A DNA stretch of 64,000 nt from Phallusia mammillata. Taxonomy: Eukaryota; Chordata; Ascidiacea; Phlebobranchia; Ascidiidae. A program made the translations under genes and the position numbers. Of this stretch, positions 49,301 through 64,000 are shown in pieces. The notes under the pieces were generated by a model. That model did no database searches. It saw nothing but the letters and a program-made list of their open reading frames with translations, and was not told the origin of the DNA. The DNA lies in NCBI GenBank assembly GCA_003260075.1, contig QLIY01000200.1, positions 86,120-150,119 of the forward strand, given 5' to 3'. Within the stretch, counting starts at the first letter, position 1. Each line of letters opens with the position of its first letter.

Positions 49301-52300
49301 AAATGTAGTCGTACCATCTCAATTCCTGCATTAAATCAGAAAATCTTAAATTTTGCCACTATCAACGTTCAACCGTTAGATGTCTCCTAGCGGGTCTTGG
49401 ACAGCACTTACCAGTCCAAATAACGAACAACAGGTTAATTACGATTTTTATGGAATTTATCCGTAAAAATAGTGGTTCAAAAATCAATTTAATAATGGAA
49501 CTCCTTCATAAATCCATTAAGCCTTAAACACTTGTGAACAATCTTGTTTAAGAAACCCAATAGTCCTTTATTTGTTACATATACGAAGCCATGAAACTCA
49601 AAACCACTCAAATAAGGCGTTAAAAAAATTTCAATACTTTTTTACTTTTAAGTCTACCTTTATTCATGTAAGTATAGCCGACAAATTGTTAAATGAATGA
49701 GGTTTTAAAATGTTAGGAGGAATTCGACTCGGGATTTCTGACACACCAAGGGAAAATCGGAAACGCTGTGTTTGCCTTGACTCAAACCGGCTAGACGCCT
49801 AAGGGGAAAACTCTGGCAACGATCCAGCCCAAAGCAATCTAATCCAAGAGCGCTCTGGAACGTTTCGTTAAACAACGTTACACACTGCAATTAGTTTCAT
49901 AACTGTATGTAAACTAGAAGAAAATGACTCTCTTTATTTTGTTGTTGTACGTGGGTCTAAAAAAAGGTTAGAAGGTGCAAACTGACGTCACGGTCAATAA
50001 TGGCAAACACATGACGTCACTCAACCAACCAAATTCAGACGACTGGGGGATTACGAACCAAAAAAAACATTTTTACTTTTTTTATTTTGTTGTTTTAGCA
50101 GATATTCGTAAGTCATTTGCCCTAAACTGCGGGTTTAAGTCGCTAAATATGTACTTGTCACGGTAAAAGACCCAAGCTTTAAAGAGAAAAAAACTCTTGC
50201 AATTATGTTACAATTTATGATGGTCAAAGTCAATTTACTGCTGGGTTCACGGCGTGTTGTAGCTACATGGCACTAAACGGTCTGCGTTAAGGCACTTTAA
50301 AAGATACCAGAATTACTAAATGCATTTTCTTCCCAGCTTAATTGCAGACTACTACGTCACAAACTTCCCAGACCGGTGGCATGGGTATAAATTATTTAAA
50401 GGCTTCCAAACTGCAAAGTTGGGCCTAGGAAATGCTTTTTAACTGTCCTAGTTGCTATGTTCCTTGATCTGAATGTTTGTCAGTTTTATACATTAAAATC
50501 TTTATTGTGGCAATTTCTTTTCTAACATCCATCCAAAAAAAGAAAAAAATATTTAAAATTAAAACCAATTTGTTCTCAGACTATTTTAGCCTCACAGTTA
50601 CCATTTGCAGGCTTTATGAAAAAAGTAGAAAAAAACACACAATACGAAGAAAAAAAACAGTTATCGGGTCGTGAGGTGCTCAACATTTTCACGAGTATCT
50701 TTCCCGGACTCTGAAGAGTCTGAGAACTCAAAGTTAAAAAAACTTTGTCACATTTTCATTGAGTAGAATATTGTGTCAAAATATAAATTATTATCAATGA
50801 ATCCCCACGGGGAATTTCCCGCGCCCATACAACATCTGGTTATTTAGAGCCGGCTTATCGAGCAAACATTTTGTGATTACAACAAAAAAGGCTGGATGCG
50901 TAACAGGAACACAATTTCCTTTACCATTTGCCAGCGGCTTTGAACAATATCGACCGGCTTTTGCTAGTTTGCATGACATATGTGCGCCGGGCGGCAGCGA
51001 TTGATTTCTATTGATTCTCATTCGGAATAATTAGCGCGCACCACAAAGCAGGTCACGTGACAGGTGTGAACAATGACGACACTGTCCCGAGGGATCGTGG
51101 GTATTGACGTGGGCGACAGACCGTGAAAAGTTGCACATCTTCAAACAAAGGTCATGGTGGAATGTCAAGCGTAAGTGGCAATCAAGGTCAACAGTCAGAT
51201 AGAAGTTTATACGCGGAGCTTTGCAGACAGCGTTACAACCATTTCCTAATCAGTCCTTCAACACGAAACTGACAATCAAAAATAACTTTTTTTTAATTTG
51301 TAAGGTTCAGTTATAGTGCTTACGTACCTGCTCCCCAGCAGAATTTCCGACAAACTTCAGTACTGGCTGATTTTGCTGAACACTAATCGTTTAATCACCC
51401 TATATTACAGAACTTGTTTCACTGCGGGGTTATACATTTAAAGTGTTCTAAAACCGAGGAGTTTACACATATAGTGGGTCTCATAGGATGCTTCCTGGCT
51501 TATCATAAAAGTCGCAGCATATAAGCGTTGCCTTAAATCCGGTTGCAAAGGGATATGACCAACGGAATGTTTCCTTTATTGAACGCTGATCCTACGCTAA
51601 CACGAACTACATGTACACTTTTAACGATGTGACATTGTTACTATATGTAATCCATTGACTAGAAATAAATTTACATACCCCTAGCCCGGCGAATTTAAAA
51701 AGCGCATTACCACCCACATAAGATTGTCTGAGATCACGTGACACGTCACGCCTGCGTGCGTGCGTTTTTGCGCGGGCAATTTCCGATACGTCACAGTTGC
51801 TGTGAATCGGTAGGGAGCTGCTGGTAGCCGTCCAAGCAAAAGGCAACTGAGTCAAATGCTTTATGATTTGCAACGTTTATCACGAGGTAGCGTTACGTCA
51901 CATCAACGTTACGTCAGAACAGAAAACGAGTACGTTATATTAGTGCTTCTATGAACAATAAATTCCAAAAAGCTAGTTTGTATATAAATAGCTTCTTGCC
52001 GTTGTTAGTAAACACGCCACATTCCAATGCACAAAAAACTTGCTGTATGCTTGCGTTACAACTTACATCTGGGTCAAGTTTTGTCTTTAACTCTGCAACT
52101 TCTCTCATGATTTTCACCATGTCGTCATATCGCTCTGCTTGTTCCGAGAGCTTAGCTCTGTTTACGAGTTCTTTTTTCTTTGCTTCCACGTCTGCAAAAA
52201 AACACACAAAGGTAAATTTTCATTAAGACAGAATGAAAATTGAACAGACATCACACTATTAAAGACTGCATTTAACGTTGGACCATCAATGTATGCATTT

Positions 52301-53201
52301 TGTTACTTAGAAGGGTAAAGAAATCGTTGTGTTTAAATTAGGTCGAAAAGGACACGTTTTGGTAATGTTTGTGACTTATAATATTACATCTTGTGCTGTC
52401 CATTTCCTATACTAATTATGATGCCTGTAATAAGACACCAAAACTCAACAGATGTGCACAAAGGAAACAACAGTATTGTAGTACAGTCAAGCAATTAAGT
52501 TTCGCGAAAACGCTTAATGCCACAGTGGCCTTTTTACAAGTACTTTCTCTGTGGCGAGTTACAACTGGCCCGTGTACGCAGTTTCTATCATTTTGAGCGA
52601 CCACAGTACGTTGCATCCGCCACAGGCAAAACCGTAGCACAATCATCCACTAGAGACCAACTTAGGTCAGGTAATGGCACCTTAGCGAACATGTCTAATC
52701 TAGATTAGTTTAACGGAGAGACAAAAACGAGAAAGCGTCAAAATCTACGCTAGTCTTGTTTTAGGATTAAACCGTTTTCTGAAAAGATTGAACTGTACTA
52801 GATTAAACTGTACTGGGAATACTTTCTATATGGCCAAGTACAAATATACCGAAACTTATGCGGCTGGTAACAACAGAACGGGACAAAAATATATTTAACA
52901 CGATCTTTACGGTTGCAAGCAATAATCCCTATTGACTGACGACTGTAGTTAAAATGCAACGTACCAACTTGCATGTCATCATCTTATAGAATGGTATGAA
53001 ACCGATTGCATTTAAATCCAATTCACACCGGCCTGTTATAAAACATTTCAATGCCAAATACTCATAAACATACTTTTCTAAACCCACCCAGTTTTTGTTT
53101 GTAAAGACATTTCTCATATTGGCCAAAACAGCTTTGCAAACTAGTATGGTAGGTACTACGCGGTGTACCAGTGTCGATTTAATACTGTGCTTACCTGCCA
53201 T
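43330..53201 (-). CDS. YWHA: 14-3-3 protein (zeta/beta-like), seven exons
   Basis: 14-3-3 proteins are dimeric adaptors that bind phosphoserine or phosphothreonine motifs on many signalling proteins. The exons are 53201-53195 (Met-Ala), 52191-52067, 47524-47351, 45879-45753, 44961-44798, 44262-44167 and 43422-43330. They total 786 nt, 261 residues plus stop, with all phases consistent. Visible family signatures are [71 protein letters not shown] and [14 protein letters not shown]. The phosphate-binding Lys-Arg-Arg-Tyr set is present (K of AYKNV, R of RRSSW, RY of YYRY). The last exon encodes an unusually long acidic tail ([17 protein letters not shown]). An ATG start in the tiny first exon fits MADVEAKKK. 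The first two introns are long and hold allele-like duplicates. Isoform assignment is approximate. Confidence 0.92.
47592..48352. mobile_element. Same MITE family, broken into pieces by G-run junctions
   Basis: The left end CAGTGGTGGGATTCA starts at 47592 after CCTGTATC. Right ends CCCACCACTG followed by CCTGTATT occur at 48189 and again at 48352. Between them are G runs and repeated intron sequence. It is most simply one element present on two alleles and scrambled in assembly. Confidence 0.65.
47640..49125. repeat. Scrambled near-duplicates in the first long 14-3-3 intron
   Basis: The segment 47729-48128 (CTTTTTAATCAAATGGGC... to GTTTCAGACAG) is repeated at 48731-49123. Bases 47642-47718 repeat 47262-47337. 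The 48139-48290 and 48293-48450 blocks repeat each other. G runs mark the joints. Both copies of the main block contain GGTCACGTGAC. Confidence 0.75.
48016..48032. promoter_or_regulatory. Palindromic E-box GGGTCACGTGACCC
   Basis: An extended CACGTG palindrome of the USF/TFE/MITF type. Its near-copy is at about 49014-49027. Related GTCACGTGAC or ATCACGTGAC sites lie at about 51052, 51734 and 33866, mostly near likely transcription starts. Function is inferred only. Confidence 0.35.
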
Positions 53202-56200
53202 TATCAAAAGTTGCGTTGTTCCACGTAGTTAAAAGAATAGTTCACAGAAGATACCGTCCAGGGGTGCTTATGAGCTATCAAATTGTCAGAAAGAAAACGC
53301 TGCAAAATTGCCTAATTTAAATAACAAATGCCGGAACCTGCCAGGAAAACAAGAGCAATTGATAATAATACGTGCAACCAACGTATAAACAAGAGTATCA
53401 AGCAGAAAACCCTAGTACATTACAGTGCTCTATAACGCTTTCCTCATATACACCCTTGTGACTGATAAAACAATCGAGCGACTGTTTCGACCGGTTTTCA
53501 AATGTGAAATGTTAAGATACTTGGTCTAACATTATGCCTGGCAGCAATAGCTTATTTCGTGAAATGTTAAGGTTACGCAAGAGAAAAAACACCAATGTGA
53601 AGCAAATTATTACAACCCTCTCACCTACATTTGTCGGTGCACTCTTATGCACCCGGTTTGGGAAACGCTGCCTCAGCACATCGATCTTTTTGCAGCCTTC
53701 ATTGAACACTAAGTGACATTCTATCGATATCGTGCAAGCTTTTGAAAAAATAATTCTGCGACCTATTCGTTTAATCCACTTAATTCGCGAAGAATTTTTA
53801 TCTGGTATAAACAAACACATATCGCATTTTTTCTGCTGACAATACTACTACAAATGTTGCAAATTAACTTTAGAATATTTTTACGCTACACGTTACGTGG
53901 TAACACACAACGTTCCCACATCAAGGCGACTAACATGTCAAAATCTGATTCACACAAGCGACATCCTTTTAGCACATTTCACATATTAGACTAGACTTGT
54001 CGAGAGCAATCAACTGAAGTACGGAGTTTTGACATTCGTATATTTTGGCACAAGTGTTGTTAGAATTTTTAAGCATGCAAAAGACTTACTGCATCTACAC
54101 AACATGCAAACATTAGTAACTTTGCTGAGAACGACACACAACTATATCACGTTTATAGGTTCAACAAGAGACTGATGTGCAGAACAACTAGCAGCCTTTG
54201 TGTTTCATGGTGCCACAAGCCTATTTTAGGCTACCGAAGCGTCACATCATTGCGACTGCAACAATAGGAAATGTCATCGTAGGCCAACTAATGTACATGC
54301 AGTAAATGGCAGAGTTCTGCTAGGCAAAGGCTATTCGTTGCCCTAAATCGAATACACTAGCTTGAAGCTGCATACAAAATCAGTCTATTCTATTACAAGC
54401 CCCCCCCCCTCTGCTAGGCAAAGGCTATTCGTTGCCCTAAATCGAATACACTAGCTTAAAGCTGCATACAAAATCAGTCTATTCTATTACAAGTTTATTT
54501 ACCGGTGTTTTTTTAGCTATTTAACAAACACACACATTTTGTGGTAATTTGAACAGAAGAAGTTCATAGTAATAGGAAAGGTTTAATTAATGTTCTCCTA
54601 TGTTTTAATAATAAGACCTAAAAAGGTATCTTATTTTCAGAACTGTTCTAACTGAAAATACCTGGACTTGTGAAGAACTGAAACTTTCCAGTTCGTTAGG
54701 CCCTAAACACAGCGACAAATTACTTCCTGGTTGCTTTGAACAGCTACAACTAAAAAACTGACCATTTTGACCGTTTAAGCTCCATTGCGAGGACACCAAA
54801 CGCAACATCTGTCAACTTCACGTGCACCTTTGCCATTTCTTGTACCAAATACAGGCGTGGTTTTACTCGTGCCCTCCAGCAAAACAAGCTGCTCAGGCAC
54901 AATCAGTGAAAATAGCCGCAAAAAAGCCAGCAGCCTAGTTGTGCCATACCGGCCGGCAGTAATTGTACGCTTTTAGGAAGCTGCGCCTTTTTTCTGTGCT
55001 TCAGTTGCGAATGACGTGCCGGTTCCAGTCACGCTTGACCAGGCAGAGGCGATGAAGCTGAAGTAACACACAGGGGGGACTGCCAGACTGCTGCGTTTTT
55101 TGAGGTTGAAAAAAATCGATGACAGGCCAACAGTTAGTTGTGTCGCCTTTTTATGACAGTGCACATCCGTGAATTTAGCAAATTGGTAAACACTTTTAAT
55201 GTAAGAGGTGAAATCTATCAATGCATCAGCCAGATTCACAATATCTCCAAAATTTGTTCACAACATAACAAAAACATGCTTCACCTTCAAACGTCACGAA
55301 TTTACATTGCAATTCAATTCAAACCCTTTAAAAACATATGTGCTTTAACTTTGAAATGCAAATTAACTGTAGAAACTATGATGAATATTATTTTCCGTGT
55401 CTTTTAGATTCTTGTAAATAAAAACGCTAGAAAATCGATATTTTTGACATTTAATGGAAATTCATTTTCAGAATTCCATCACGTGCACCTAAAATAGCAT
55501 GAATCGTTTTTTTATTTTTATTTAGTTAATACTATGGTGAGTATGTCGATGTTGCATACCATATGCAACAAAATTGTACCAATGTCAACGTCACAATAAT
55601 CTAATTGCTGGTCTTTGAAGCACCATCATAGGCGACATAATGGCATGATGCGTTTCGTTAAATTATGCATGAGCTCGATGCAGCGTTCGAGACGAACCAT
55701 GTGCCAATCAATACATGTTTTATTGAAATGAGGGAAATCGCGAGAGCTTCCTTCTTTAATGCCACTGATTTAGACTACAGTGCTTTTACGTAGGATGCTA
55801 TATTCAACGGTTTGCACAATGCTTATGGCGTCTCCCAAAACCAATCGAAAATTCCTTTAATGTTTCGACAAGATGTTTTCACATTCATTCCCTTTATTGC
55901 GTTGGAAGCATAGGTGGGATTTAGCCGGTTGGCACCGGTTTATTCGAACCGTATCACGAAACTTTATGATATCAGCGAACCGGTTAGCATGCAATACTGG
56001 TTACTGTCAATGTCAATGGACTTTTTGTAACCGAACCGGTTGATAAGTATAACTTTTGTGATAGAACCGGCGGACAAAAAAAAAATGAATCCCATCACTG
56101 GTTGGAATGTGTGATTCCAATCCGAAAGCGTAGAACTTGAAACTGTTCTATCAATTAAAAAGTTGGATTTAGCTAGTTTTACAAGATCATAAACAAACAA

Positions 56201-58228
56201 CAGGTAAGTTATGCGCGAAACAAACAAAACACCACTTTATAACGCATGCTGCTGTTTCATCGACTTTTTGATTGACTATCTTACTTTTAGGAAAGGCTTA
56301 TAGGCTATACACAAAGGTTATGTGGAAGCTTCTCGCGCGTACAAACTTGTACATGATACTAACGCATATGTCAGAGCACGAAGTCATATCAAAACAACAC
56401 GTTGTAAAAACTATTTGCTTACCTGCAATCACAAATATAAACTTTCAGAACCATTGTCTGACAAGTTGAAACAGTCAGTGGTCGGTCATTTTGCCTGTGA
56501 CACACCAATCCTTGTTGGATGTGGAGAAATTTACAATGCCACGCGTATTTGCAATTGGCACCATCCTAAAGTTACATGCCGTTACTTGTGAAACTAAAAG
56601 AATGTTACACGTAGCCGAGTACTAATTTTAGTTAGCAAGCCTAATCGACGGTCAAGAATAACCTAGTAAGCCCACATTCCAGTAACATGTCCAAACGCCA
56701 AAACGTTTTGAAGCTGATGGAAACAATTCAAATGGTGATGTAACCTAAGTCCTGCCCGCGGTACCATAATTACCTAACGCGCAATTTTCCCCGCGGTTGT
56801 TCCCGGCTGTTTTCTTGTCTACCTGTTTACCATGTTAAATATATTAATTCAACAGCAGGCTAGGTAGGCCTAAATAACCTTTTGCCGAGTTGTTAATTCA
56901 AAACACCAAGTTGTCTATCCTTGACCGGGTCAAAGTATTACTAAACTTTTGGCCAAAGGGTTTTCTGCCAGATTACAAAACTAAAAACCAGGCCGAAGAA
57001 ATGATAAGCAAACAGACCGAGCAGCCTATCCTGAAGAGGCAATTGTTTCCGTTTCTCAGCGTCCAGCAGTGACCACGCCTTAGCAATTAGGCTATCACAA
57101 GCAGAAAAGAAGTTCTACTACCTCTAAAGTTAAACTGTGTCATTTTGCAATGGATAACTGTTGCTGTTGAGATTTTAACCTTTCCGAACCTTTACTTAAT
57201 AACGCAACCAAACACTAAACTTCACAATTTAGAAACATTGCCAAATCTGGGCTATGCAACTTACATTACAATTAGGCCTAGCCTAGCTAGGCTACACTTC
57301 CTCGCCGACGCATGTCCTGTTCCTTTTTTTCTTTCTCAACTCCAGCATGAAACATGATGTCACCGAAAAAAGAGACACACGAATGACGCCGAAATGAAAA
57401 TTCATTTTTACAGAATTTACTTTAAAACTTCACAACTTATTTTATTTAAATGTGGGCAATTAGGCTACTGATTTCGTAAAGCGATGTTTTTTTGTGCAAT
57501 TTTTGTTGAGGGGAGGGGGGGGGAGAAAAGTAAAATAATATAAAATGGTGCCAGGAATTTATTTTAATTTTGGAAGCAGTAGCCTATTTAGTTTAAATTT
57601 CAATTCAGCACCAGGCGATCGATATTCGATTCATATGTTGAGTTATTCGGAAAAGGGGCGATAAAATATTTCGCCACCACGTGGATATTGTCAAAGCATT
57701 TGTTTCAAACAATTTTTCGGTGCCTGACTGACAAAAGGCATCCGTAGTACTTAATAATTTTTATTTTTGCACAAAATTGTTTAGGTGTACAGTGTAGCCT
57801 ACACGCAATGTGTGGTTACACTCATATGTATTTTTTGTTTCATTATCGCGGTTTTTTTGAAACATAATTACGTTACGCGGATGAATATTTATTTAAACGG
57901 GTGCCTACAAAAAAATGCATTAAAACTAGGTTATTTTAAAGGGAAATTTTGTTCTAGTTACATATTGAAATCAAAATGTAGTACAATTGTGTAAAAAGAA
58001 ATGGTTAAAAACGTAAATTGTGATAAATACAGTTGCGGAGTGATACTATGTTTTTCGCTCACCGGACGAGAAATGAAAAGCTGAGAATGTGTGAGTTTGA
58101 TTTCGGGAAGGGAAGGTGATGTGAAGTATAATTTGAGTGATTGTTGGAAGTAACATTTATTTTTTAGGCTGTTTTGTGTTTAGAATTTAGTCAATTAAAA
58201 ATTTGACATCTGCATACCAAAAAATAAG
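53202..58228. other. Shared upstream region of the two head-to-head 14-3-3 genes
   Basis: About 5 kb without a recognisable gene. It contains a C-run-bounded near-duplicate at 54310-54500 and a hAT MITE at 55909-56100. No TATA box or other element could be assigned to either gene. Confidence 0.5.
55909..56100. mobile_element. hAT-type MITE (CAGTGGTGGGATTCA family), older copy
   Basis: A 192-bp element with ends CATAGGTGGGATTTA and TGAATCCCATCACTG. It contains the internal inverted GGTTGGCACCGGTT and GAACCGG motifs of this family. Flanks GTTGGAAG and GTTGGAAT are a near-perfect 8-bp target duplication. It lies in the intergenic region between the two 14-3-3 genes. Confidence 0.82.
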
Positions 58229-60622
<2,394 letters not shown>

Positions 60623-62204
60623 TTTACAGAAAATTAAGTTTTAAGTATTGTCTGGCATCATGTGTGAGGATGCCACACTTGACAAAAAGACACTTGTATT
60701 TTGTAAACACAGTTGGTACCAGTTCACTTCAACCACAATAGCTTAGTAGACTTTGATTTTTGTTGTGAACTTGCAATCTTCTCCCTCTTCCGACTGGCTT
60801 ATTTGGTTTCTGCGGACACTGTTTGTTCCTGCTTCCTCATACCCTTTTTATTCAGAACTAAGCCTTGTATGTAAGTACAGTTAACTGCACCGACTTTCTT
60901 GGTCAAAAAGAAATTCATTTTACTATAATAGTACTGCTGCTTTCGGTAAGAACTAATTAAACCAGGTTCACACATTTCACAGCTCAGCATCTTTTGCCAC
61001 ATTTTAAAAATGTAGTCTTAAGTGTACAGCATGCATGCCAAATGTGTAATGCAAGATGTATTCCGCTGTGTATGTGTAGTGTGTCCCCCTTCACAAAGAC
61101 CATTGCCCCAAATCCAATCACATCCAAGTTGTTTTAGTGTTGCGGCATTAGTAGTTGCCAATACTACAAACATCATCCACGCCCACTTGGTTACCCTTTG
61201 TAATTTTGTGCTGTACCTGTGTTCTGTATCAATAATGGCTAATAATAAATTGCTCCCTGTTCCACAAATTAGCGAGTGCGTGCACTGCCTCGTGATCGAA
61301 CCAACTTGGTGATTTAAGTTTTGTTTGTCTAGTTGGGCGTAGACGACATGGAACCTCATTGCGTAGTCCGTGGGTTGTCTAAAGCTTTCGGCGTCTGTCC
61401 TGTCTTGTGTTTGTTTAACTTTCTGATAATGGTACTTAATCCATATTCGCTTAGCAACTCCCGACGTGTCGTAACAGAAAGCTGGTGTATTGTGTCAATT
61501 TGGTTACATTTCGGCATAGTGCAAGCTTGGTCTTTTAGTACCTCGTGTCACAATCTAATGATTAAGAAAACCGAAAATTTGCGACACAAAATCTACATAA
61601 AACAGTTGGCCAACCCATTGTTACGCGATAGACCCCCATGAATGACATATTGCGTCCCAAATGATACAGCGGGTACAGGAAAAAAAATACATAAACGCGG
61701 AATAAATTGTCCAAATTAAATAAAACTTTGGGTTATAACATTTGAGCGTAATAATGCACGCCGAATGCAAGTAATTAAAGTCTACTTAAAAAAGTTGGCG
61801 TCGCTTGCGGCCGCTTGCCCCCGTCACAATTTTATTAAAGTCTACAACATACGGTAGCATCACAAAAACAAACAATAAAATGTTCATGTACAAATATTTC
61901 CTTGAAATGACTTCTACATTATTGGTAATTTATTTGCAATATTTTCCCATTCCACATTATGACGTTAAACTTCCATAAAGAATGCTATACATTCTACCAA
62001 TTGCTACAATTGTGACGAAACAGTCACTCGATTGCCTCTCCTTGCAACAACAAATCATTTGCCATGTGGTATTAGTTTTAAATTGGTTTTCGTGCTAGTA
62101 GCGTGCGATCCTTAAAAAAAGAGAAAAAAAGACGCCCCCCCCCCTTAGTTTTAAATTGGTTTTCGTGCTAGTAGCGTGCGATCCTTAAAAAAGACAGATC
62201 GGTA

Positions 62205-62330
62205 ATGGAGCTAGAGGTTTTCCAGAAAGAATGGACAAACTATTTTTTGGTCGAAATAAGTGATAAAGTGGTATGCCTTGTTTGTTGCAAACATGTAGCA
62301 GCAAAGAAAAAATCAAATCTGGAGCGATAA
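62205..62330 (+). pseudogene. Fragment of hAT-type transposase N-terminus (BED-finger-like)
   Basis: A 41-residue ORF beginning MELEVFQKEWTNYFLVEI and containing VVCLVCCKHVA then KKSNLER. This spacing resembles the BED-like zinc finger at the start of hAT-derived (GTF2IRD2/ZBED-like) proteins: a Phe-x-x-x-Trp start, CLxC, then Asn-Leu-x-Arg. A stop follows where the His pair should be. A hAT-like terminal sequence GGTTCCCCACCCCTG at about 62514-62528 may be the element's end. C runs at 62341 and 62475 interrupt it. A remnant only. Confidence 0.55.
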
Positions 62331-62811
62331 AATATAAACCACCCCCCCCCCCGTTAAACATAAACTTTGTGCACATTAATATCATGACCGCTACACACGT
62401 TAGTAACATTACCCAGCACAATTTTAGTTTTTTTTGAAATATTGCAGTGCGCGTTTTTAAAGGGTGATGTATACCCCCCCCCCCCCAATTCATGCGGCCC
62501 GCAGTACTAAGTAGGTTCCCCACCCCTGCACTATGGGAACAATTGATGATATTTAATGTATTTTGAACAGGTGCGCCCTTACCAGGGACAGTACACTTCA
62601 ATGTAATCACATTTACTATGTTGCACGTTAGTAACATTACCCAGCACAATTTTAGTTTTTTTGAAATATTGCAGTGCGCGTTTTTGAAGGGTGATGTTTG
62701 TTTGTGTTTGTCGAAGTTTTTTATGGATTCTTGACCTAAAAAAGGTGAAAAACGTCTCGTGTTGAATAATACATAGCGTAAGGTATTTCCTACCTAAACT
62801 GACATTCATTA

Positions 62812-63740
62812 TACCAGTGGTTTTCAACTTGTTTCGGGCCATGGGCCACCGGCCCAGTAAAAATAAAATCGTGGACCGTTTCTTTTTGAAGCAAGATTGA
62901 AGTATAGGTACGAAACAACCATTTAGACTTAAAACATAATACTTTAAAACCGATTTTCGCTACCGATAAGAATTAGTGAGATACAATTTTTAACAGCTCA
63001 CATTTTGATTCGTGAGAAAACGGGCCTGACTTTACGTTCCGTGTCCGCCATTTTTTAAAATAAAATCACTCAGCTAAGTCAATGCTCCGCAACCTTTTTT
63101 CACGCCCGTCGCACCATACAAGCTTTAAATGTTCGGCGGCACACCCGAACCAAAAAATGCGATTTGAATTTTTCGAAAGACTAAAAAAGCATTAAGCAAG
63201 GGGTCTTAAACCTCCCTTGAGGGCCAACAAAATTGTTTTGCGTTGGTAAAGGGCCGTACTCGTACTATTGGAACTTTTTTTGTGAAAGTAATTGGAACAA
63301 AAATATTACGTACCTAAAAATGTTGTGCGTTCATGCCATTTAATACATAAAACATTTGTAATGCAATAAACAAGAAACAGATATACTGTGTAGCAAAGTA
63401 AAAAAAAAACAAGTGCAATAAACTAATATATGTGAAGACAGTGGCATGCATTTACGACACAATTGAAAAATTTGACCCAACAATTGGAATCGCTGATTTT
63501 CAACAATATTTGCCAATAAAAAACAGTTTTAATGCTTCACTGCCATTACCGATAAAACCGTCCGCAATCGGGCTGGGTTATAACTAGGGCAAGTTTTTGT
63601 TGCACTAAAAACGTGAGAAAGTTGCACTTAATTTCAACAAAAGTTGCAGTAAAAAGTTGCATTTATGCACAAGTTGCATTTATGCATACTTCTTGGAGTT
63701 AAAATGACTAGCGGGCCGCAGGTTGGACAATCCCTGCCTT
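62812..63740. mobile_element. Nested hAT-like terminal sequences
   Basis: CAGTGGTTTTCAACTTG near 62815, CTCCGCAACCTTTTTTCACG near 63085, AGGGGTCTTAAACCTCCCTT near 63200 and the outward-facing GCAGGTTGGACAATCCCTG ending near 63738 look like ends of several non-autonomous hAT-type elements inserted into one another. Target duplications could not be resolved by eye. Confidence 0.4.
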
Positions 63741-64000
63741 AGACTGTCATCTTAACAGATATCAAGGTTATCGCTTCTTACTTGCAAAATAACGAATGCA
63801 CTTTCATATAAAACTTTATGCTTGGCTGGGGTTGTTGAACTTCAAGCTTGCAAGCCAACTGTTGCGTCATAGATGACATTGAGATGCAGCTAATCCATCA
63901 CATAGCTCTTTGTTATGCAAATCAAAGAGAATAGAACCATACTAAAAATAGTTTTATAGCATGTTTTTTAAATCACTCCTTTACATTTTGCGCAATACTT

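Larger units (their letters stand above)
60623..64000. other. 3' flank of the second 14-3-3 gene and transposon-rich tail
   Basis: An AATAAA near 61241 could end the 14-3-3 transcript. From about 62100 on, the sequence is C-run-bounded duplicates, a hAT transposase fragment and nested hAT-like ends. Short AGTTGCATTTATGC repeats occur at 63600-63690. No intact gene is seen. Confidence 0.5.

Noticed and set aside
52929-53207. 92-residue minus-strand ORF as a gene
   Set aside because: It starts at a TTG and reads through the donor site of the 14-3-3 first exon. Only the ATG at 53199-53201 and the next four bases are coding.

Overview
This is animal nuclear DNA: AT-rich, with spliced genes, GT-AG introns, many non-autonomous hAT transposons and tRNA-derived SINEs. 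The fairly compact introns and the many slightly diverged local second copies (allele-like) would fit a highly polymorphic marine invertebrate such as an ascidian. That assignment is a guess. No species can be read from the sequence.

Layout. (1) 1-18898, + strand: most of TUBGCP2 (gamma-tubulin complex component 2), with its 5' end outside the window. A large intron (5656-14543) carries an intronless GNAT-family acetyltransferase gene on the opposite strand (8319-8981). (2) About 19590-24136: a decayed tandem copy of the 3' half of region 1. It holds a second GNAT gene (20350-21015, intact), broken TUBGCP2 exons, one split by a hAT MITE with a perfect 8-bp target duplication, and a pseudogenic scrap of the next gene's last exon. 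(3) 24689-33208, - strand: a 15-exon gene that I could splice with all phases consistent. It encodes a type I membrane protein of about 1013 residues: two CUB domains, a Thr-rich stalk, an atypical kringle, a second Thr/Pro stalk, one transmembrane helix and a tail of about 450 residues rich in tyrosine motifs. (4) 33925-37846, + strand: a possible small three-exon gene of unknown function. (5) 43330-53201, - strand: a seven-exon 14-3-3 gene. (6) 58229-60622, + strand: a second, six-exon 14-3-3 gene, head-to-head with the first. (7) 60623-64000: transposon debris, including a BED-finger-like hAT fragment.

TUBGCP2 and the CUB-kringle receptor are tail-to-tail. One direct duplication of about 11.9 kb spanning both 3' ends explains why each gene has exactly one intact 3' end, why the GNAT gene is present twice, and where the pseudo-exons lie.

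The window also has a strong non-genic signal. Runs of 8-70 G (or C) repeatedly sit at the point where the sequence jumps back and repeats a slightly different copy of itself. The runs are G in some blocks and C in others. This looks like misjoined alleles or contig ends rather than biology, and it affects some exons (one TUBGCP2 exon appears twice).
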